DNA of 64,000 nt, taken from the NCBI GenBank assembly GCA_026413225.1, contig CM048557.1, positions 3,658,001 to 3,722,000 on the forward strand, read 5' to 3'. Position numbers and translations under genes: made by a program. The DNA comes from Otis tarda. Lineage: Eukaryota; Chordata; Aves; Otidiformes; Otididae. The notes below the pieces were generated by a model. The model made no database searches, was not told the DNA's origin, and was given only the letters and a program-made list of their open reading frames with translations. Position 1 is the first letter of the stretch; each line of letters opens with the position of its first letter. Below, piece by piece: positions 14,001 through 26,233 of the stretch.

Positions 14001-16541
14001 GCTTGTTCATGTAAGAATTGCTGATCAGTTCAGAGAAGTTTCTCCAGACATAGCACTACTGACAAGAACATGGGAAATTTTTTCAGCCTCAGGAACTTGT
14101 TACTGGCAGCTGATGAAAGACTGTGAGAATTACTGAAGCAACATATACTGCATGTGACAATCTGCCCCCTTCATGTTGCACTGAAATAAAACAGGAAAAC
14201 AGGCACTCAGAAGGTTTTCATCGAACTTACTATACTTTATCTTTCTTTTTTTTTTTTTTAAGCTTATATTCTTTAGCTACAGGTTTATGCAACTTCCCTG
14301 TCAACAATCTTCGTAAAGTTAGAGTAATACACTTCCATGCCCAAAGTCTTGAAGTGACAATAAAATTATGTACTATTTTTCGTCACCTGCTTCTGAAAAG
14401 TATATGCTTTGACTTGGTAGAGCAGCTGTAGCAAACTGTGATTGCTGATGTACGAAATGAGAGCATTTATTCCATGAACAAAGGGAAAACAGTGCCCTGC
14501 AAGATCACTGCTCTGCTGAGCTGTTCACTGGGTACAACATAGAAACATGACTTTTCAGCAGCATTTTAAATTAATAGTTTTCATTTTAAATAATGCAATC
14601 TATTTCTGTTAGAGTGAGTCATTTATGGTTTTCACAGCCAGCCTCAGGGTAGCTCCAGTTCTGAAGACCCTACTCAGGCCAAATAGGATTCTGTTTCAAC
14701 AAGGACTTTATCTTTCACCCCAAAACACTGAGTCCCACCACTACAGCCAGTGTATATCATTATTACATGAAACAAGCATTCTACAGTCTAGGCTGTCTTA
14801 CTGTCTGCTATGAGTAAAGCTGCAGGTCTAGGCCATTTGTGTTTTGCCTTGACCTACTTCAAAAGATTTCAGTCAGAACTTTAATATTGCCTTCTGATAC
14901 GAACATGAAAAAATGCCTAAAGCTATCTGAATTAAATTTGGCACAAAACACTGCTCTGAAAGTATTATTTAACTAGTTTTAGCCTGCAGCAAGGTTTTAC
15001 AGCCAAACTATAAACTCCCTAATAATAAGATGCCTAATAAAAGTGCTGACAGGCCATTCACAGCTTCAGCAGTGCTCATTAAAATGCAGTAGAATAGAAC
15101 ATTTCCAGGATGACGGATTCTCAGCACTGAGGAACACCTGACATCTCAATAAACACATGCATTTTTCGGCATGTGCACTACATACTCACTTTTCCTCTCT
15201 GGACAGCATGTAATTATATTACTTTCTGCAAAAATAATAACTTTGGCACTGAATATTAATGACCTGTTTAGTAACAAACATAAAATTGTATCTTACCTCT
15301 ATGGAAGAACATGCAATTCTAATGAACATTTCAATAAAAATTAACTTCAAAGGAATACTTTTACTGAAGGATTTCATAATGGATTACTTTGCCTTAGGTC
15401 TTTCTTTTTTCTGCGTTTATTTTTATTTTTTTTCTCTTCTTTTTCTCATAAATCAGCTTAATCTTGAAAATAAACCCATGTGCTACAGGATTTCCTTTTA
15501 ACCATGCAAGCCATTCCCCTGAAATAGTGGGAAAGGACATTAAGAGTTGTTTTCTTGTCTGAAAGTTACATATTCAGGCATTTGGGATACACAAAAGAAC
15601 TTTAGTACACCCAAAAGAACTTTGGTACTTGGTCCTGGGAATAGCAGAATAGCATCCAGACTTGGATTAGTAATTTGCAAACATGAAGGCTGGGAGGATT
15701 TTAGTTCCTATGGAGATGATTCCCAGAAAGCAGCAAACAGAAAGCTCATAGATGTTTATGAGATTTATGAAATTATAAAATCATAGCATAGTTTATACTT
15801 CTGCTTAACCCAAACTTCTCTTCAGAGCAGGGCTTACTTCAAGGATGTTAGCTTGCTTAGAGCCTTATCCTGTTAAATTTTTAGTGTCCCAGCGAAGGAG
15901 GTCCTATGTCCTCCTTTGGTCGACTCTGCGGGAGATTCAGACACACGTTTTCCCCCTTGAACCAGAGAGGTGCTCCTAATCCTCTTGAAGGTAGCTTTGA
16001 CATACATGCAATCGCTAAACATTTACTGAGCTCTAGTGTAAGGGCTAAACAGGACTAAGCAGACCACACACGTGAGAGACCACAGACCCACCTATGCTCC
16101 TTGTCCCAGCACCTCCGAATAGTTTGTATTACACCACAATTTTAAAAAATGAAAAAGAGACACTGTAGCAAGAACTGGAATCCCAACCCAACTCCTGGGA
16201 TCAATGGCTGAAACATCACTCTCTGGAACCATATCTAATTCCTTCATACTGGTAAGTATTATTTTATTCAGAGCAGGACATAACACAATGGAAGTCCACT
16301 GACTCCTGAAATTCATTTCCTTCAGTCACAAATCCCTCCCACATAATGATTACCTTAATGCAGAAATGGAAGTTTGATACAAAGCCTCGCTGGCAGGACA
16401 CTGTGCAGAAAAGTGTTTCAATCCAATAACATGAAAGGTAGAAAGAACAAAACAAGAATATTGACTGAAGAGCACAGATAAGAATTTACAACTCAGATCT
16501 TAACAGTTACATTAATTATTTAATTAAAATGTAAAAAAAAA

Positions 16542-16556
16542 AATATATATATATAT
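16542..16556. repeat. (AT)n microsatellite
   Basis: A short alternating AT run directly follows an A-run. It is a simple repeat with no visible function. Confidence 0.8.
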
Positions 16557-16862
16557 TCTTTATAAATATTTTCTGATTTCTAAAAAGCTTTTTTATTTTT
16601 TAATTGCCTATGAAGCATCTGTTTTCCAGCATGAAAATGTAATTTTTCATACCAATTATTGATCTCTACAGAGCCTCTAATGGGACTGGCATTGACAGAA
16701 CCACACAGTTTTTAACATCTATAATGCAGCTGCAGGAAATAATTCTGCTTTTACAAGGCACTGTAGCCTGAAGTAGCAGGTTATTCAAAACATCATTTCT
16801 TAATGGGAAATAAGTGTAGCATATAAGGATTTAGAGTTGTCAACCACTTGGTTCTTCAAGGG

Positions 16863-16879
16863 AAAAAAAAAAAAAAAAA
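16863..16879. repeat. A17 homopolymer
   Basis: Seventeen consecutive A residues. No retroelement body is visible upstream, so it is not called as a poly(A) tail. Confidence 0.85.
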
Positions 16880-19700
16880 GCAAGTGACTTGTTTTAACCA
16901 AACAAGTCATCTTTGCTGCTCAGGGATGGCTTTTAGACTCCTGAATCCACTACTGTCCAGTGCCCATGCTACCACCTTTCTGTTGATCAGCAAGCTCTCC
17001 ATATTTTAACTACTCCTCCCTTATAGTGACTCATCTTTTCATAGCCCTCTATTTACTTAAACCATGTATGAGACAAGAAAAATTACAGAATAATTACAGA
17101 AAATTACAAAATGCTTTAAACAGGTATGTTACAGAACAGTCAGAGAAATTACACTCCCCATCACGTCACAAAAGAGAGTCCAAGAATGTCAGTGGTCTCA
17201 AAACAGATCTTCAGCTGCTATTTTGGGCTTGCTTGCCTCATACATTTCTTATCATAGTCTTAAGCTCTTGGACATTTCTAAGAAGACCTATAGATGTCTT
17301 ATGTAGCCTTCGCCAGTATTCAGGAAAGTATTTTACGCCCTTTCTCTGCTCTGTGACAGTTAGTGAATTCTCTTACATTTCTGACCATTTCTACACTTCT
17401 TTGTTAGAAACCAGAACAATTTTTTCCTATAGAACACCAGGCACCCTGAGGTTTTAGCCCCCTATTTCCTTATTAATTACCCTATTACAGTATTTAGTTC
17501 CTGTTGGCATATTTTCCAAAAAGCTTCCCACTTTTTTCTCAGCGCTCCTTTGCCAGGAAAAAAATACAAGACTTCTGCTGGACTGTCTGCTTTTTGCAGC
17601 CTGAGGTCTTAACCACAAGGGATTCAACATTCATTGGACTCAGCTATGTGCTATCAGGTTGTTCAATTGTTCTCTAGTTCCAGCAATTCTTTCAGGTTTT
17701 ACCCTGAAACAGAATCACCAATTCAAGACCAGAAATCTTTCTATCACAGCTTTGAAACACAGCTGAAAAATATTCTGAGCTCACCTGAACACCACTATAG
17801 AAGCAGGAGTCTTAACACCGTTTTGGAGAATGGTGGATAAAGGAAACAAAACCTCAGGATGCTTATTCATTCCATAAACATGCATTGAAGTCATAAACTC
17901 CCACCACAGAGGATCATCTCTCTAACTCACATGAATCAAAGTCTAACAATCTACTTATTTAAATATACTTGCAGTTGTAGTTCAACCAGCTTTTTATTTT
18001 GTTATGAATTTTTGATCTTAACACTCTTTTTTAATGACAGAGACCATTAAAACAATAAGAAAACCAAAATCTGTGGCATAGTGTGAACTTGTCGCAAATG
18101 GGTGATTTAGATTGCTTAAAGAACCACTGTCAAAGTAATTAGCAAAAGTAGTTTTAATATGATGTTGTAAAAACGTGACTTAAAGTTCGATGGCAAGGTT
18201 CACCCTATTTACTGTACAGGACAATCATTTGAACAATGATTCAAAATCACCAAGACAAAATCAAAGATACTGAGTCACTAATCAAAGTTACCACTCTACA
18301 AAGTTATGTGCATATTGGTTGCTTACCAAAGATCTGCCAGTGGTAAAAGTTCTCTCTGCATCGAGAGGCAACCTTGAGAGGGTTCCCAGGAAGCTGGAAT
18401 TTCCTCTCTATTTGCAACAGATGCACTTTGCAATGTGGCAGGTTCACAAAGTGCAAATACTCAATTTATCAGACAAAACTCAAATCAGAAAAAAATAAAA
18501 CCAAACTCAAAAAAACTCCACTGCTGCAATTTAATTTCTAGTTGATGCAGCACTGTTCTGACTCAGTGTTTCAGACCATCAGATGATAAACCAAAGCAAC
18601 AGCACAAAATGTGTAATAAAAAGGAGTTGTAAATTAGTATGTCTTAGGGACAGATAAAACTAGAACACAGCAAATAAAAGCAGCAAAGAAAAGCACATGG
18701 GTATGATCAGCTGAACAGGTTTGCTTACAGTTTTCCAAGACTGCACAGGCCCCAACATTTATAGAACTTACGTTAAGGTTAGAGAAGAAAAGACCATAAA
18801 GACTTGGAGACAACATGCCAAACTACAAGGATGCATTGTCTAGAATATTAACAAAATCAGAAATTACCTATTAGTATTGAAACATATGGGACTTTTGAAA
18901 ATCTGGTTTTTGATAGCTTGAGAACCCACTGCAGAACACTTATTTCAGAGGTATCACCATTTTGCTGGATCCAGAGACAGATGTCTGTTATAAGACATCA
19001 GTTAGACTCCAATACTTTATATTGTGTGGTACTTGGCATATGAGAATACCAAAATTCTGAAGTTACCAATTACACAACAGCATATGGTCCCTAAGAGGTA
19101 GGCATTTGTTACAAACTCACTTTGAGACCAAGATGGCTCCTTCACTATTGCTCTGCTGTATGCCAAATATAAACCAGCTATTGTTTGATTACTAGAAAAT
19201 GTCTTTTCCACAATAATACTTCATATTACCAGCTACCACAGCATCCCATCTAGCTTAACTGTAATGTACCTTGTTTAAGTGTCCTGTTTTGATGTTCTGT
19301 GGACAGTAACAGTAAAGCAGCAACCTGTATGTAGGATTACTGTGTGTGTGGGAATAGAATATCTGATGACTTGCCAACACACTGTCACATTTAGATTTAC
19401 CTAAGAATTTCATATCATTCCTTCCTTGATCCACATCTAAGCTCCTGAAGAATTATTGAACGGTGGATTTCTGCTGCACGTGCCAGGTTGAAACTATCCC
19501 TCTTGAAAGATTATCCCAGTATTTCACTGTCATGGTTTTGTTAGTGAGGGGGGGCCTAAGGTGGTAGCTTCTGCAGGAAACTGTTAGAAGTCGCTCCCCT
19601 TTGTTCAGTGGACTTGCCCAGGCCTAGGGCGGACCCGCTGCTGGCCAAGGTTGAGCCGATTGGTAGCAGAATGTCCCGTGATAACGCCTCTGCGATAACG

Positions 19701-19707
19701 TATTTAA
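19701..19707 (+). promoter_or_regulatory. TATA-like promoter element of family A LTR, copy 1
   Basis: TATTTAA lies 173 bp into the LTR and is followed by a purine-rich stretch. It is conserved in copy 2 (25449-25455), and the related 47-kb fragment has TATTTAA at 47335-47341. Activity is unknown. Confidence 0.6.
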
Positions 19708-20481
19708 GAAGGGGAAAACAGAGAAAAAGAAGAGAGAAGAGAAGATGTGAAGAAGCTGAGCGGGGGCAGAGGCGCAGAGGGGGAGGCGCAGGCCTCCTGG
19801 GCCTTGCAGGCCTCACCCTCTGGCCTCTCACCAGGCGGCCGACTGGGCCCGACTTGGTCCGGCCCGGCTGCAAGAAGTGGAAAGGAGATGAGAAGTGAAT
19901 AAGATGTGATGTAAAAAAGATCCTGAGAGACATCTGCCACCCTGTTGTGAGGAACGGCTGCAGATGCCAAGGTCAGTTCAGAAGGAGGGGGAGGAGTAAT
20001 GTGGCTGCTGGCCAAGATTCCCCTGCAGCCTGTGGTGACAACCATGGTGGAGCAGGTTGTCCCCCTGCAGCCCATGGAGGTCCACGGAGGAGCAGAGATC
20101 CACTTGGAGCCCGTGAAGGACCCCGTACCGGGGGAGGTGGATGCCTGAAGGCGGCTGTGGCCTGTGGAGTGCCCGCTGGGACAGCCGTTCTGGAGAGACT
20201 GTACTCCGTGGAAGAGATGACCCACGCCGGAGCAGTTCCACGAAGGACTGTGGCATAGGGGTGGGACCCCACAACGGAGCAGGGGAGGAATGTGAGGAGT
20301 TCTTCCCCCGACCATGAAGCAGCAGCGGAAACAACGTATGATGAACTGACTGTAACTCCCATTCCCTCTTCCCCCCTGTGCCGCTCGGGGCGGGGAAGGT
20401 AGTAGAGATAATGTTAAGCTTGGGAAGAGGGGTGGATGGAGGTTATCTTGTTCCCTGTCTCATTATCCTGCTGTTTGTAGT

Positions 20482-20487
20482 AATAAA
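20482..20487 (+). other. Polyadenylation signal AATAAA of family A LTR, copy 1
   Basis: AATAAA lies about 180 bp before the LTR end and is followed by a T- and G-containing stretch. It sits in the expected R/U5 position and is conserved in copy 2. Confidence 0.65.
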
Positions 20488-20784
20488 TGAATAGTTTTCC
20501 CCAAGTCGAGTCTGTTTTGCCCGTGACGGTAACTTTAAGGATTTCTCCCTGTCCTTATCTCAAACCTCGAGCCGTTTTTCCTTATATTTTCTCTCCCTGT
20601 TCTCTCGGAGGGTGGGGGGAGTGAGAGAGAGACTGCGTAGTCTGGTCCTGATCAGGCCTGAACTACGACATTCACTTATCAAAAGACAAAGCATTAATCC
20701 AGTTGAAATTAAAATCTCCTTCAAGGTCCTAAGGTTTATATATTGGTACACAATTTTTAATATACTGAAGCTTAAAAATACAGG

Positions 20785-21300
20785 AACATAAGGATATCCC
20801 TGTTGGGTCGGAGCACCTGGACCAGCATCCTGTCTCCATCAGTGGCACAAGCAGATGCTACCTGGGGAAAATCCCACAAGCCCAGTCTTTGTATTCTGTT
20901 TCTTCCATGGTTCCCTAGCGTCTTATTAGATGAAGGATATTAGAAAGTACATCCCTGCCTATTCACTTGGTATCTCTGTATGGACTTGTTGTCCATCAAT
21001 TTTAATCCACCTCCACATCCTCCTTTGGCAATATATTTCTAAAGTGCAAGAATTGCTTTCTCCTGTGCTTTAAACCAACTCCTAATAGTTTAATTAATAC
21101 CCTGTAGCTCACACATTGCAGGATTTGCGAAATAACAGCTCTGTAGTCATTTTACTCGTGACCTTCATGATTTTGTGAACGTTGATCATATCAACTCTCA
21201 GCCTTATGATCTCCCAGTCACCTTTTTTCCAGCCTTGTCTCTTCCTTACAAGGTGACTGCCCTGTTCCATTAGTCATTTTGGTTCCCATACAGAAATATG
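20785..21300 (-). mobile_element. Old CR1-type LINE 3' fragment, minus strand
   Basis: On the plus strand this reads as the reversed 3' end of an old CR1-like LINE. It opens with an ACATAAGGATATCCCTGTTG-like start and a GACCAGCATCCTGTCT-like stretch, then a degraded segment with CCTCCTTTGGCAA, then ATCATATC...CTCAGCCTTATGATCTC, and closes near TCCATTAGTCATTTTGGTT. This order matches the common CR1 3' consensus of turtles and crocodilians as I remember it. It is far more diverged than the neighbouring copy at 21362, and no reading frame survives. The boundaries are approximate. Confidence 0.75.
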
Positions 21301-21361
21301 TCATGAAAATCATTCTCTGTACAGACAGACATAAATAATATAGCAGTTTCCTCAGTAGCTC

Positions 21362-22713
21362 TTAGAATCATAGAATCATAGAATGGTTAGAGTTGGAAGG
21401 GACCTTCAAAGGTCATCTAGTCCAACCTCCCTGCAAGGAGCAGGGACATCCCCGACTGGATCAGGTTGCTCAGACCCTCATCCAACCTGGCCTTGAACGT
21501 TTCCAGGGATGGGGCTTCCACCACCTTTCTGGGCAACCTGTTCCAGTGTTCTATAACTCGCATCGTAAAAAATTTTTTCCTAATTTCCAATCTAAATCTA
21601 CCCCCCTCTATTTTAAAACCATTACCCCTCGTCCTATCACAACAGGCCCTACTGAACAGCCTCTCCCCATCTTTCTTGTAGGGCCCCTTGAGGTACTGGA
21701 AGACCGCTATCAGGTCTCCCCGGAGCCTCCTCTTCTCCAGGCTGAACAGCCCCAACTCTCTCAGCCTGTCCTCATAGGAGAGGTGCTCCAGCCCTTTTAT
21801 CATCTTCGTGGCCCTCCTCTGGACCTTCTCCAACTGGTCCATGACCTTCTTGTGTTGGGGGCTCCAGAACTGGACACAGTACTCCAGGTGAGGTGTCACC
21901 AGGGCAGAGTAGAGCGGGAGAATCACCTCCCTCGACCTGCTGGCCACGCTTCTCTTGATGCAGCCCAGGATGCGGTTGGCCTTCTGGGCCGCAAGGGCGC
22001 ATTGCCCACTCACGTTAAGCTTCTCATCCACCAGCACTCCCAAGTCCTTCTCCTCAGGGCTGCTCTCAATCCATTCCCTACCCAGCCTGTATTTGTGCCT
22101 GGGATTGCCATGACCCAGGTGCAGGACCTTGCACTTTGCCTGGTTGAACTTCATGAGGTTGGCATGGGCCCACCTCTCCAGCCTGTCAAGGTCCCTCTGG
22201 ATGGCATCCCTCCTTTCCAGTGTGTCGACGGCACCACACAGCTTGGTGTCATCGGTGAACTTGCTGAGGGTGCGCTCTATCCCACTGTCCATGTCGCCAA
22301 CAAAGATGTTGAACAGGGCCAGGCCCAGCATGGACCCATGAGGGACGCCACTCGTGACCGGTCTCCACATGGACATTGAGCCGTTGACCACCACTCTCTG
22401 AGTGCGGCCATCCAGCCAACTCCTTATCCACCGAGTGGTCCGTCCATCAAACCCATGTCTCTCTAGTTTAGAGAGAAGGATGTCGTGCAGGGACAGTGTC
22501 AAAAGCTTTGCACAGGTCCAGGTAGATGATGTCTGTTGCTCGTCCTTTGTCCACCGATGCCGTCACCCCGTCATAGAAGGCCACCAAATTGGTCAAGCAC
22601 AATCTGCCCTTGGTGAAGCCATGTTGGCTGTCACCAGCCACCTCCTTGCTCTCCATGTGCCTTAGCATGGTTTCCAGGAGAATCTGCTCCATGACCTTGC
22701 CAGGCACAGAGGT
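21362..22713 (-). mobile_element. CR1 LINE, 5'-truncated, minus strand, comparatively young
   Basis: This is the longest CR1 in the window at about 1.35 kb. Its tail (tandem ATTCTATG on the minus strand) is at 21364-21384, followed toward higher coordinates by the short 3' UTR, the ORF2 C-terminus and much of the reverse-transcriptase domain. The copy stops at about 22713, where CR1 similarity ends abruptly. It shares a subfamily with 7131-7779 and 63797-64000. It lies just beyond a much older CR1 fragment, so this locus has taken CR1 insertions at different times. Confidence 0.97.
21417..22707 (-). pseudogene. CR1 ORF2 reverse-transcriptase remnant with one frameshift
   Basis: Two overlapping minus-strand frames together cover the C-terminal half or so of CR1 ORF2. 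The upstream piece (22468-22707) carries reverse-transcriptase motif A at residues 62-73, [12 protein letters not shown], with the first catalytic aspartate. The downstream piece (21417-22502, 361 codons, stop included downstream) carries GVPHGS at residues 52-57 and the catalytic FTDD at 82-85, where CR1 usually has FADD. It then runs through the conserved C-terminal block ([26 protein letters not shown]). The two pieces are joined in the wrong phase by one extra base near 22491. The endonuclease domain and ORF1 are missing, so the copy cannot move by itself. Confidence 0.93.
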
Positions 22714-25269
22714 CTTGATTAAGACTCAGCTTCAATGCCTGGTAAAGATGGAGATGAATTCTGCTAAACTTAGCCTTGATGTTGTGGCAGGATTATATCA
22801 TTGATTTACCACATAAGGCATAACAAGAAGTATAATAGGATCATACTACAGGTCAGGAGAACCTTAGAAATTTTAGCTGTGATACCTTTGCCATTGTTTT
22901 CAGCAGAAAAAATTTAAAACTATCTTTTGACAAATGCCATCTGGTTCTTCCCTTACTCACCTACAATTCTTTGGTTAGTTCCACAAATCACCACCATTTT
23001 GACTAATAATCTTCCATTTAACAGTAAATATTTTACAAAACCTGGTTGCATGCACCAGAGTTCCCTTGTCCAGAATGTTTTTTAGGAAAGAAAGACACCA
23101 TGTCATTCTTACACAAACTACACTGTAATACATATATATTGCATTCTAACCCCTTTTTCTTCATGAAGGTCCTCAATTATTCTTTCTTTCAAAATTTCTC
23201 TGAAAATACTACATGCAATGCAGATCATATTCAAGAACAACTCTAGAAGGTGCTACCTGTTGCCCTGAGACTCAAAGACGCTAATTCAGCACAGCCCTGG
23301 CCCTCTGCATTTTGCCAGTGGGCAGCAGGACAGGGATGCTAGGTCTGCAGTGTCTGAGATTGATCTGGGAGGTCAGGGATGATCAGCAACGTGAAAGGGT
23401 GGGCACAAGCTTCCGACAAACCAGGGCACCCAGGGACAGTCCAGAGGTCTTTGCTCCAAGCAGGTATGAGTCAAAGGACAGCAGCTGTGTTCTACAAGGA
23501 GCTCTTGCAGTCCCAGTAAAGACAGAACAGGAGAATACAAGAGAGCGTAAATGCTTTTCACCAATATAATCTCAACTCTAAACTTGAGAACATCACAGGT
23601 ATTTCTTACAGCAAGAACTCTGGATACAGCATAATATGCAATGCTCAAGAAGTCAAGGCCATTTGTATTTGAGGCCTAGCATGTTGGATTTGTTCAATTT
23701 GGGAGGAAAATTCAATTTTTTTTTCCACAAATGGTATTGACACTTTTAAAATTTGGGAGAACTCGAACTTCTGGTTTCCTTTATAAAAAGGAGTTCTCCA
23801 TTTTAAACGCCATAATTATTAATCTATCACCATATAGTTTTACACAAAGCTTCTCCACAGTACATTTAATTGTATTGCTAGAGAAAAGTTATCAAACATT
23901 TTCCATTTTCCCAGTTCTACTAGTTTAATTTTTGAATATTTGATTTGCTCTTGTCTTCACAACACAGTACTACAACTTAACATTAAGTGCCAAAAAACAA
24001 ATATGGTGGTTCTGTTAACGGACCCCAAGAGGGCCTCTGTTCCATATTATTTGCAGAAAACATTCTAATCATACACTTTAATTTGTATGTATGAAGAACT
24101 TTTATACAAATTGAAAATTAACTTGTGTTAATGAGGACAATTTTGTAAGGAGGTTGTACAAGCACAGACTTCATTGTTTAACCAGTGTTGCCCGCTTTCC
24201 TTTTTTTTTTTCCCCTCCCATGAGATTTTCCTCATTCAATGACCTAAAGAAATATTATATATATAAAGAAACATATCTACAGTCTTGGAGTTTAGATTTG
24301 GAATACACCATAAGTGAAGAAGCAGTACTAGTGATGTTCTTCACTAGTTGTAAACAATCTCTCTATTCTATAAGAAGTAGTCACTGAAAATTAAATGATG
24401 ATACATGCAAGAAAGTTTTTTGTGATACAAAAGAGTCAACTAGAAATATGTGGAAGCATTATGTCAATTGAGCCAACTATTTCAATTTTATTTGCATTTC
24501 ACACTACCTGTTAATATATTCTTACTCACCAAAAACCCACCACCACAGCTGATAAAAAGTGCTTAACTATTTAAAATTGGAAGAGATGTTCGTTCTCATG
24601 TACTTTAGAACCTTTCTTGCATAAATTTTCTTCTGCTTGCAGAAACTAGTTTCCTGTAAAACCTTCTTGCTAAAAGATCAAATTGAGTAGTTTTTAGTCA
24701 AGCAGAAGTCCCAGTGAGATTTCTAGTTGATTAAGAACTGACTAAAGACTGCAAGTTAACACCCAAAGGCTAAAATTTTCAAAACATGCAGAGACTTTAG
24801 CTACTCTTTTTCCATCGATTTTAATCAATGAACTGAGGCTTTGAAAGCCTGAGTCCAATTGTGTATTAGGTTAAAACAGAAGACTCAGCTACTGAGGCAG
24901 TTCGTAACTTCACCTACAGATTTAAACAATACCAAATAGATACGGAAGTGGCCTAAAGGGACAGGGCTTTCTCAGTGTTTACTTATATTCCTCATTGAAT
25001 TTGATCAGAGAATTTCCGTTAATTTTAATGGACCAGAGTCCAGACAACATTTACTGTGGTTTTACAATATTAGCTGATTTATAATGGCTATCCCTTGTAG
25101 GATACATCTGCTAACTCATAATTTCCATCTACTCTTTTCCTTGATTTACAGCATTTTATAGACTCATAGACTTATAGATGTTACACTTAAAAATTAAAAA
25201 TAGCAGAGCAGTATGAATCCCTATTAAGTTACTGCCTTGATCGGAGCTGGTTTTGGTGCAAAGCCATTG
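22714..25269. other. Unique DNA between CR1 and the second family A LTR
   Basis: No gene was recognised. The segment 23270-23520 is somewhat GC-richer and holds overlapping short frames on both strands (23312-23569 plus, 23373-23648 minus) without known motifs. Weak resemblance to an ancient sauropsid repeat occurs near 24809-24866 and 25003-25043, too degraded to assign. Confidence 0.5.
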
Positions 25270-25448
25270 GTTGCTGTTGTGGTTTTGTTAGTGAGGGGGG
25301 GGCCTAAGGTGGTAGCTTCTATAGGAAACTGCTAGAAGTTGCTCCCCTTTGTTCAGTGGACTCGGCCGGGCCTAGGGCGGACCTGCTGCTGGCCAAGGCC
25401 GAGCCGATTGGTAGCAGAATGTTCCGTGATAACGCCTCTGAGATAATG

Positions 25449-25455
25449 TATTTAA
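25449..25455 (+). promoter_or_regulatory. TATA-like promoter element of family A LTR, copy 2
   Basis: TATTTAA lies at the same place in the LTR as in copy 1, although the preceding CG there is TG here. Its conservation in two independent insertions supports a promoter role in the parent virus. Confidence 0.6.
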
Positions 25456-26227
25456 GAAGGGGAAAACAAAAAAAAAAGAGAGAAGAGAAGATGTGAAGAA
25501 GCTGAGTGGGGGCAGAGGTGCAGAGGGGGAGGTGCAGGCCTCATGGGCCTTGCAGGCCTCACCCTCTGGCCTCTCGCCAGGCAGCCGACTGGGCCCAACT
25601 CGGTCCGGCCTGGCTGCAAGAAGTGGAGAGGAGATGAGAAGTGAATAAGATGTAAAAAAGATCCTGAGAGACATCTACCAGCCTGTTGTGAGGAACAGCT
25701 GCAGACGCCAAGGTCAGTTCAGAAGTGAGGGGGAGGAGTAATGCGGCTCCTGGCCAAGATTCCCCTGCAGCCTGTGGTGACGACCATGGTGGAGCAGGTT
25801 GTCCCCCTGAAGCCCAAGGAGGTCCACGGAGGAGCAGAGATCCACTTGGAGCCCGTGAAGGACCCCACACCGGGGGAGGTGGGTGCCTGAAGGCGGCTGT
25901 GGCCCATGGAGGGCCCGCTGGGGCAGCCATTCTGGAGGGACTGCACCCCATGGAAGAGATGACCCACGCCGGAGCAGTTCCACGAAGGACTGTGGCATAG
26001 GGGTGGGACCCCACAACGGAGCAGGGGAGGAATGTGAGGAGTTCTTCCCCCGACCATGAAGCAGCAGCGTGAAACAACGTATGATGAACTGACCGCGACC
26101 CCCATTCCCTCTTCCCCCCTGTGCCGCTCAGGAGGGGAAGGTGGTAGAGATAATGTTAAGTTTGGGAAGAGGGAGGGGTGGAGGGAGGTTATCTTGTTCT
26201 CTGTCTCATTATCCTGCTGTTTGTAGT

Positions 26228-26233
26228 AATAAA
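26228..26233 (+). other. Polyadenylation signal AATAAA of family A LTR, copy 2
   Basis: AATAAA lies at the same position relative to the LTR end as in copy 1. Confidence 0.65.

Larger units (their letters stand above)
7780..19522. other. Long unique AT-rich stretch, no gene recognised
   Basis: About 11.7 kb without a recognisable gene or mobile element. Local features are a perfect hairpin at 11007-11049, a T-run at 14246-14259, an (AT)n run at 16542-16556 and an A-run at 16863-16879. The longest open frame is 143 codons (17026-17457, plus strand). It has no recognisable domain and ordinary AT-rich composition, so I do not call it a gene. Nothing resembling a set of splice-flanked exons was found by eye. 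Confidence 0.5.
19528..20670 (+). mobile_element. Solo LTR of an endogenous retrovirus (family A), copy 1
   Basis: This 1143-bp element begins TGTCATGG and ends CTACGACA, giving TG...CA ends and short terminal inverted repeats. It is flanked by a perfect 5-bp target duplication TTCAC at 19523-19527 and 20671-20675. A TATA-like TATTTAA (19701-19707) and an AATAAA signal (20482-20487) give promoter and polyadenylation sites in the right order. A second copy lies at 25275-26416, differing by an estimated few percent, often at CpG sites. No retroviral internal sequence adjoins either end, so it is the product of LTR-LTR recombination. Several 60- to 200-codon frames on both strands are shared LTR sequence, not genes. 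The start and TATA region match an ERVL-type avian LTR family as I remember it; the family name is not asserted. Confidence 0.93.

Noticed and set aside
15547..15786. 79-codon plus-strand frame
   Set aside because: No recognisable motif and no flanking exon structure. Treated as chance.
19556..20362. Overlapping 96- to 203-codon frames on both strands inside family A LTR copy 1
   Set aside because: They lie wholly within the solo LTR. The long minus-strand frames are shifted or shortened in copy 2 (25372-26105). GC-rich repeat sequence gives long chance frames.
21393..22379. 328-codon plus-strand frame
   Set aside because: It is the antisense shadow of the CR1 ORF2 on the minus strand, a common effect in CR1 copies.
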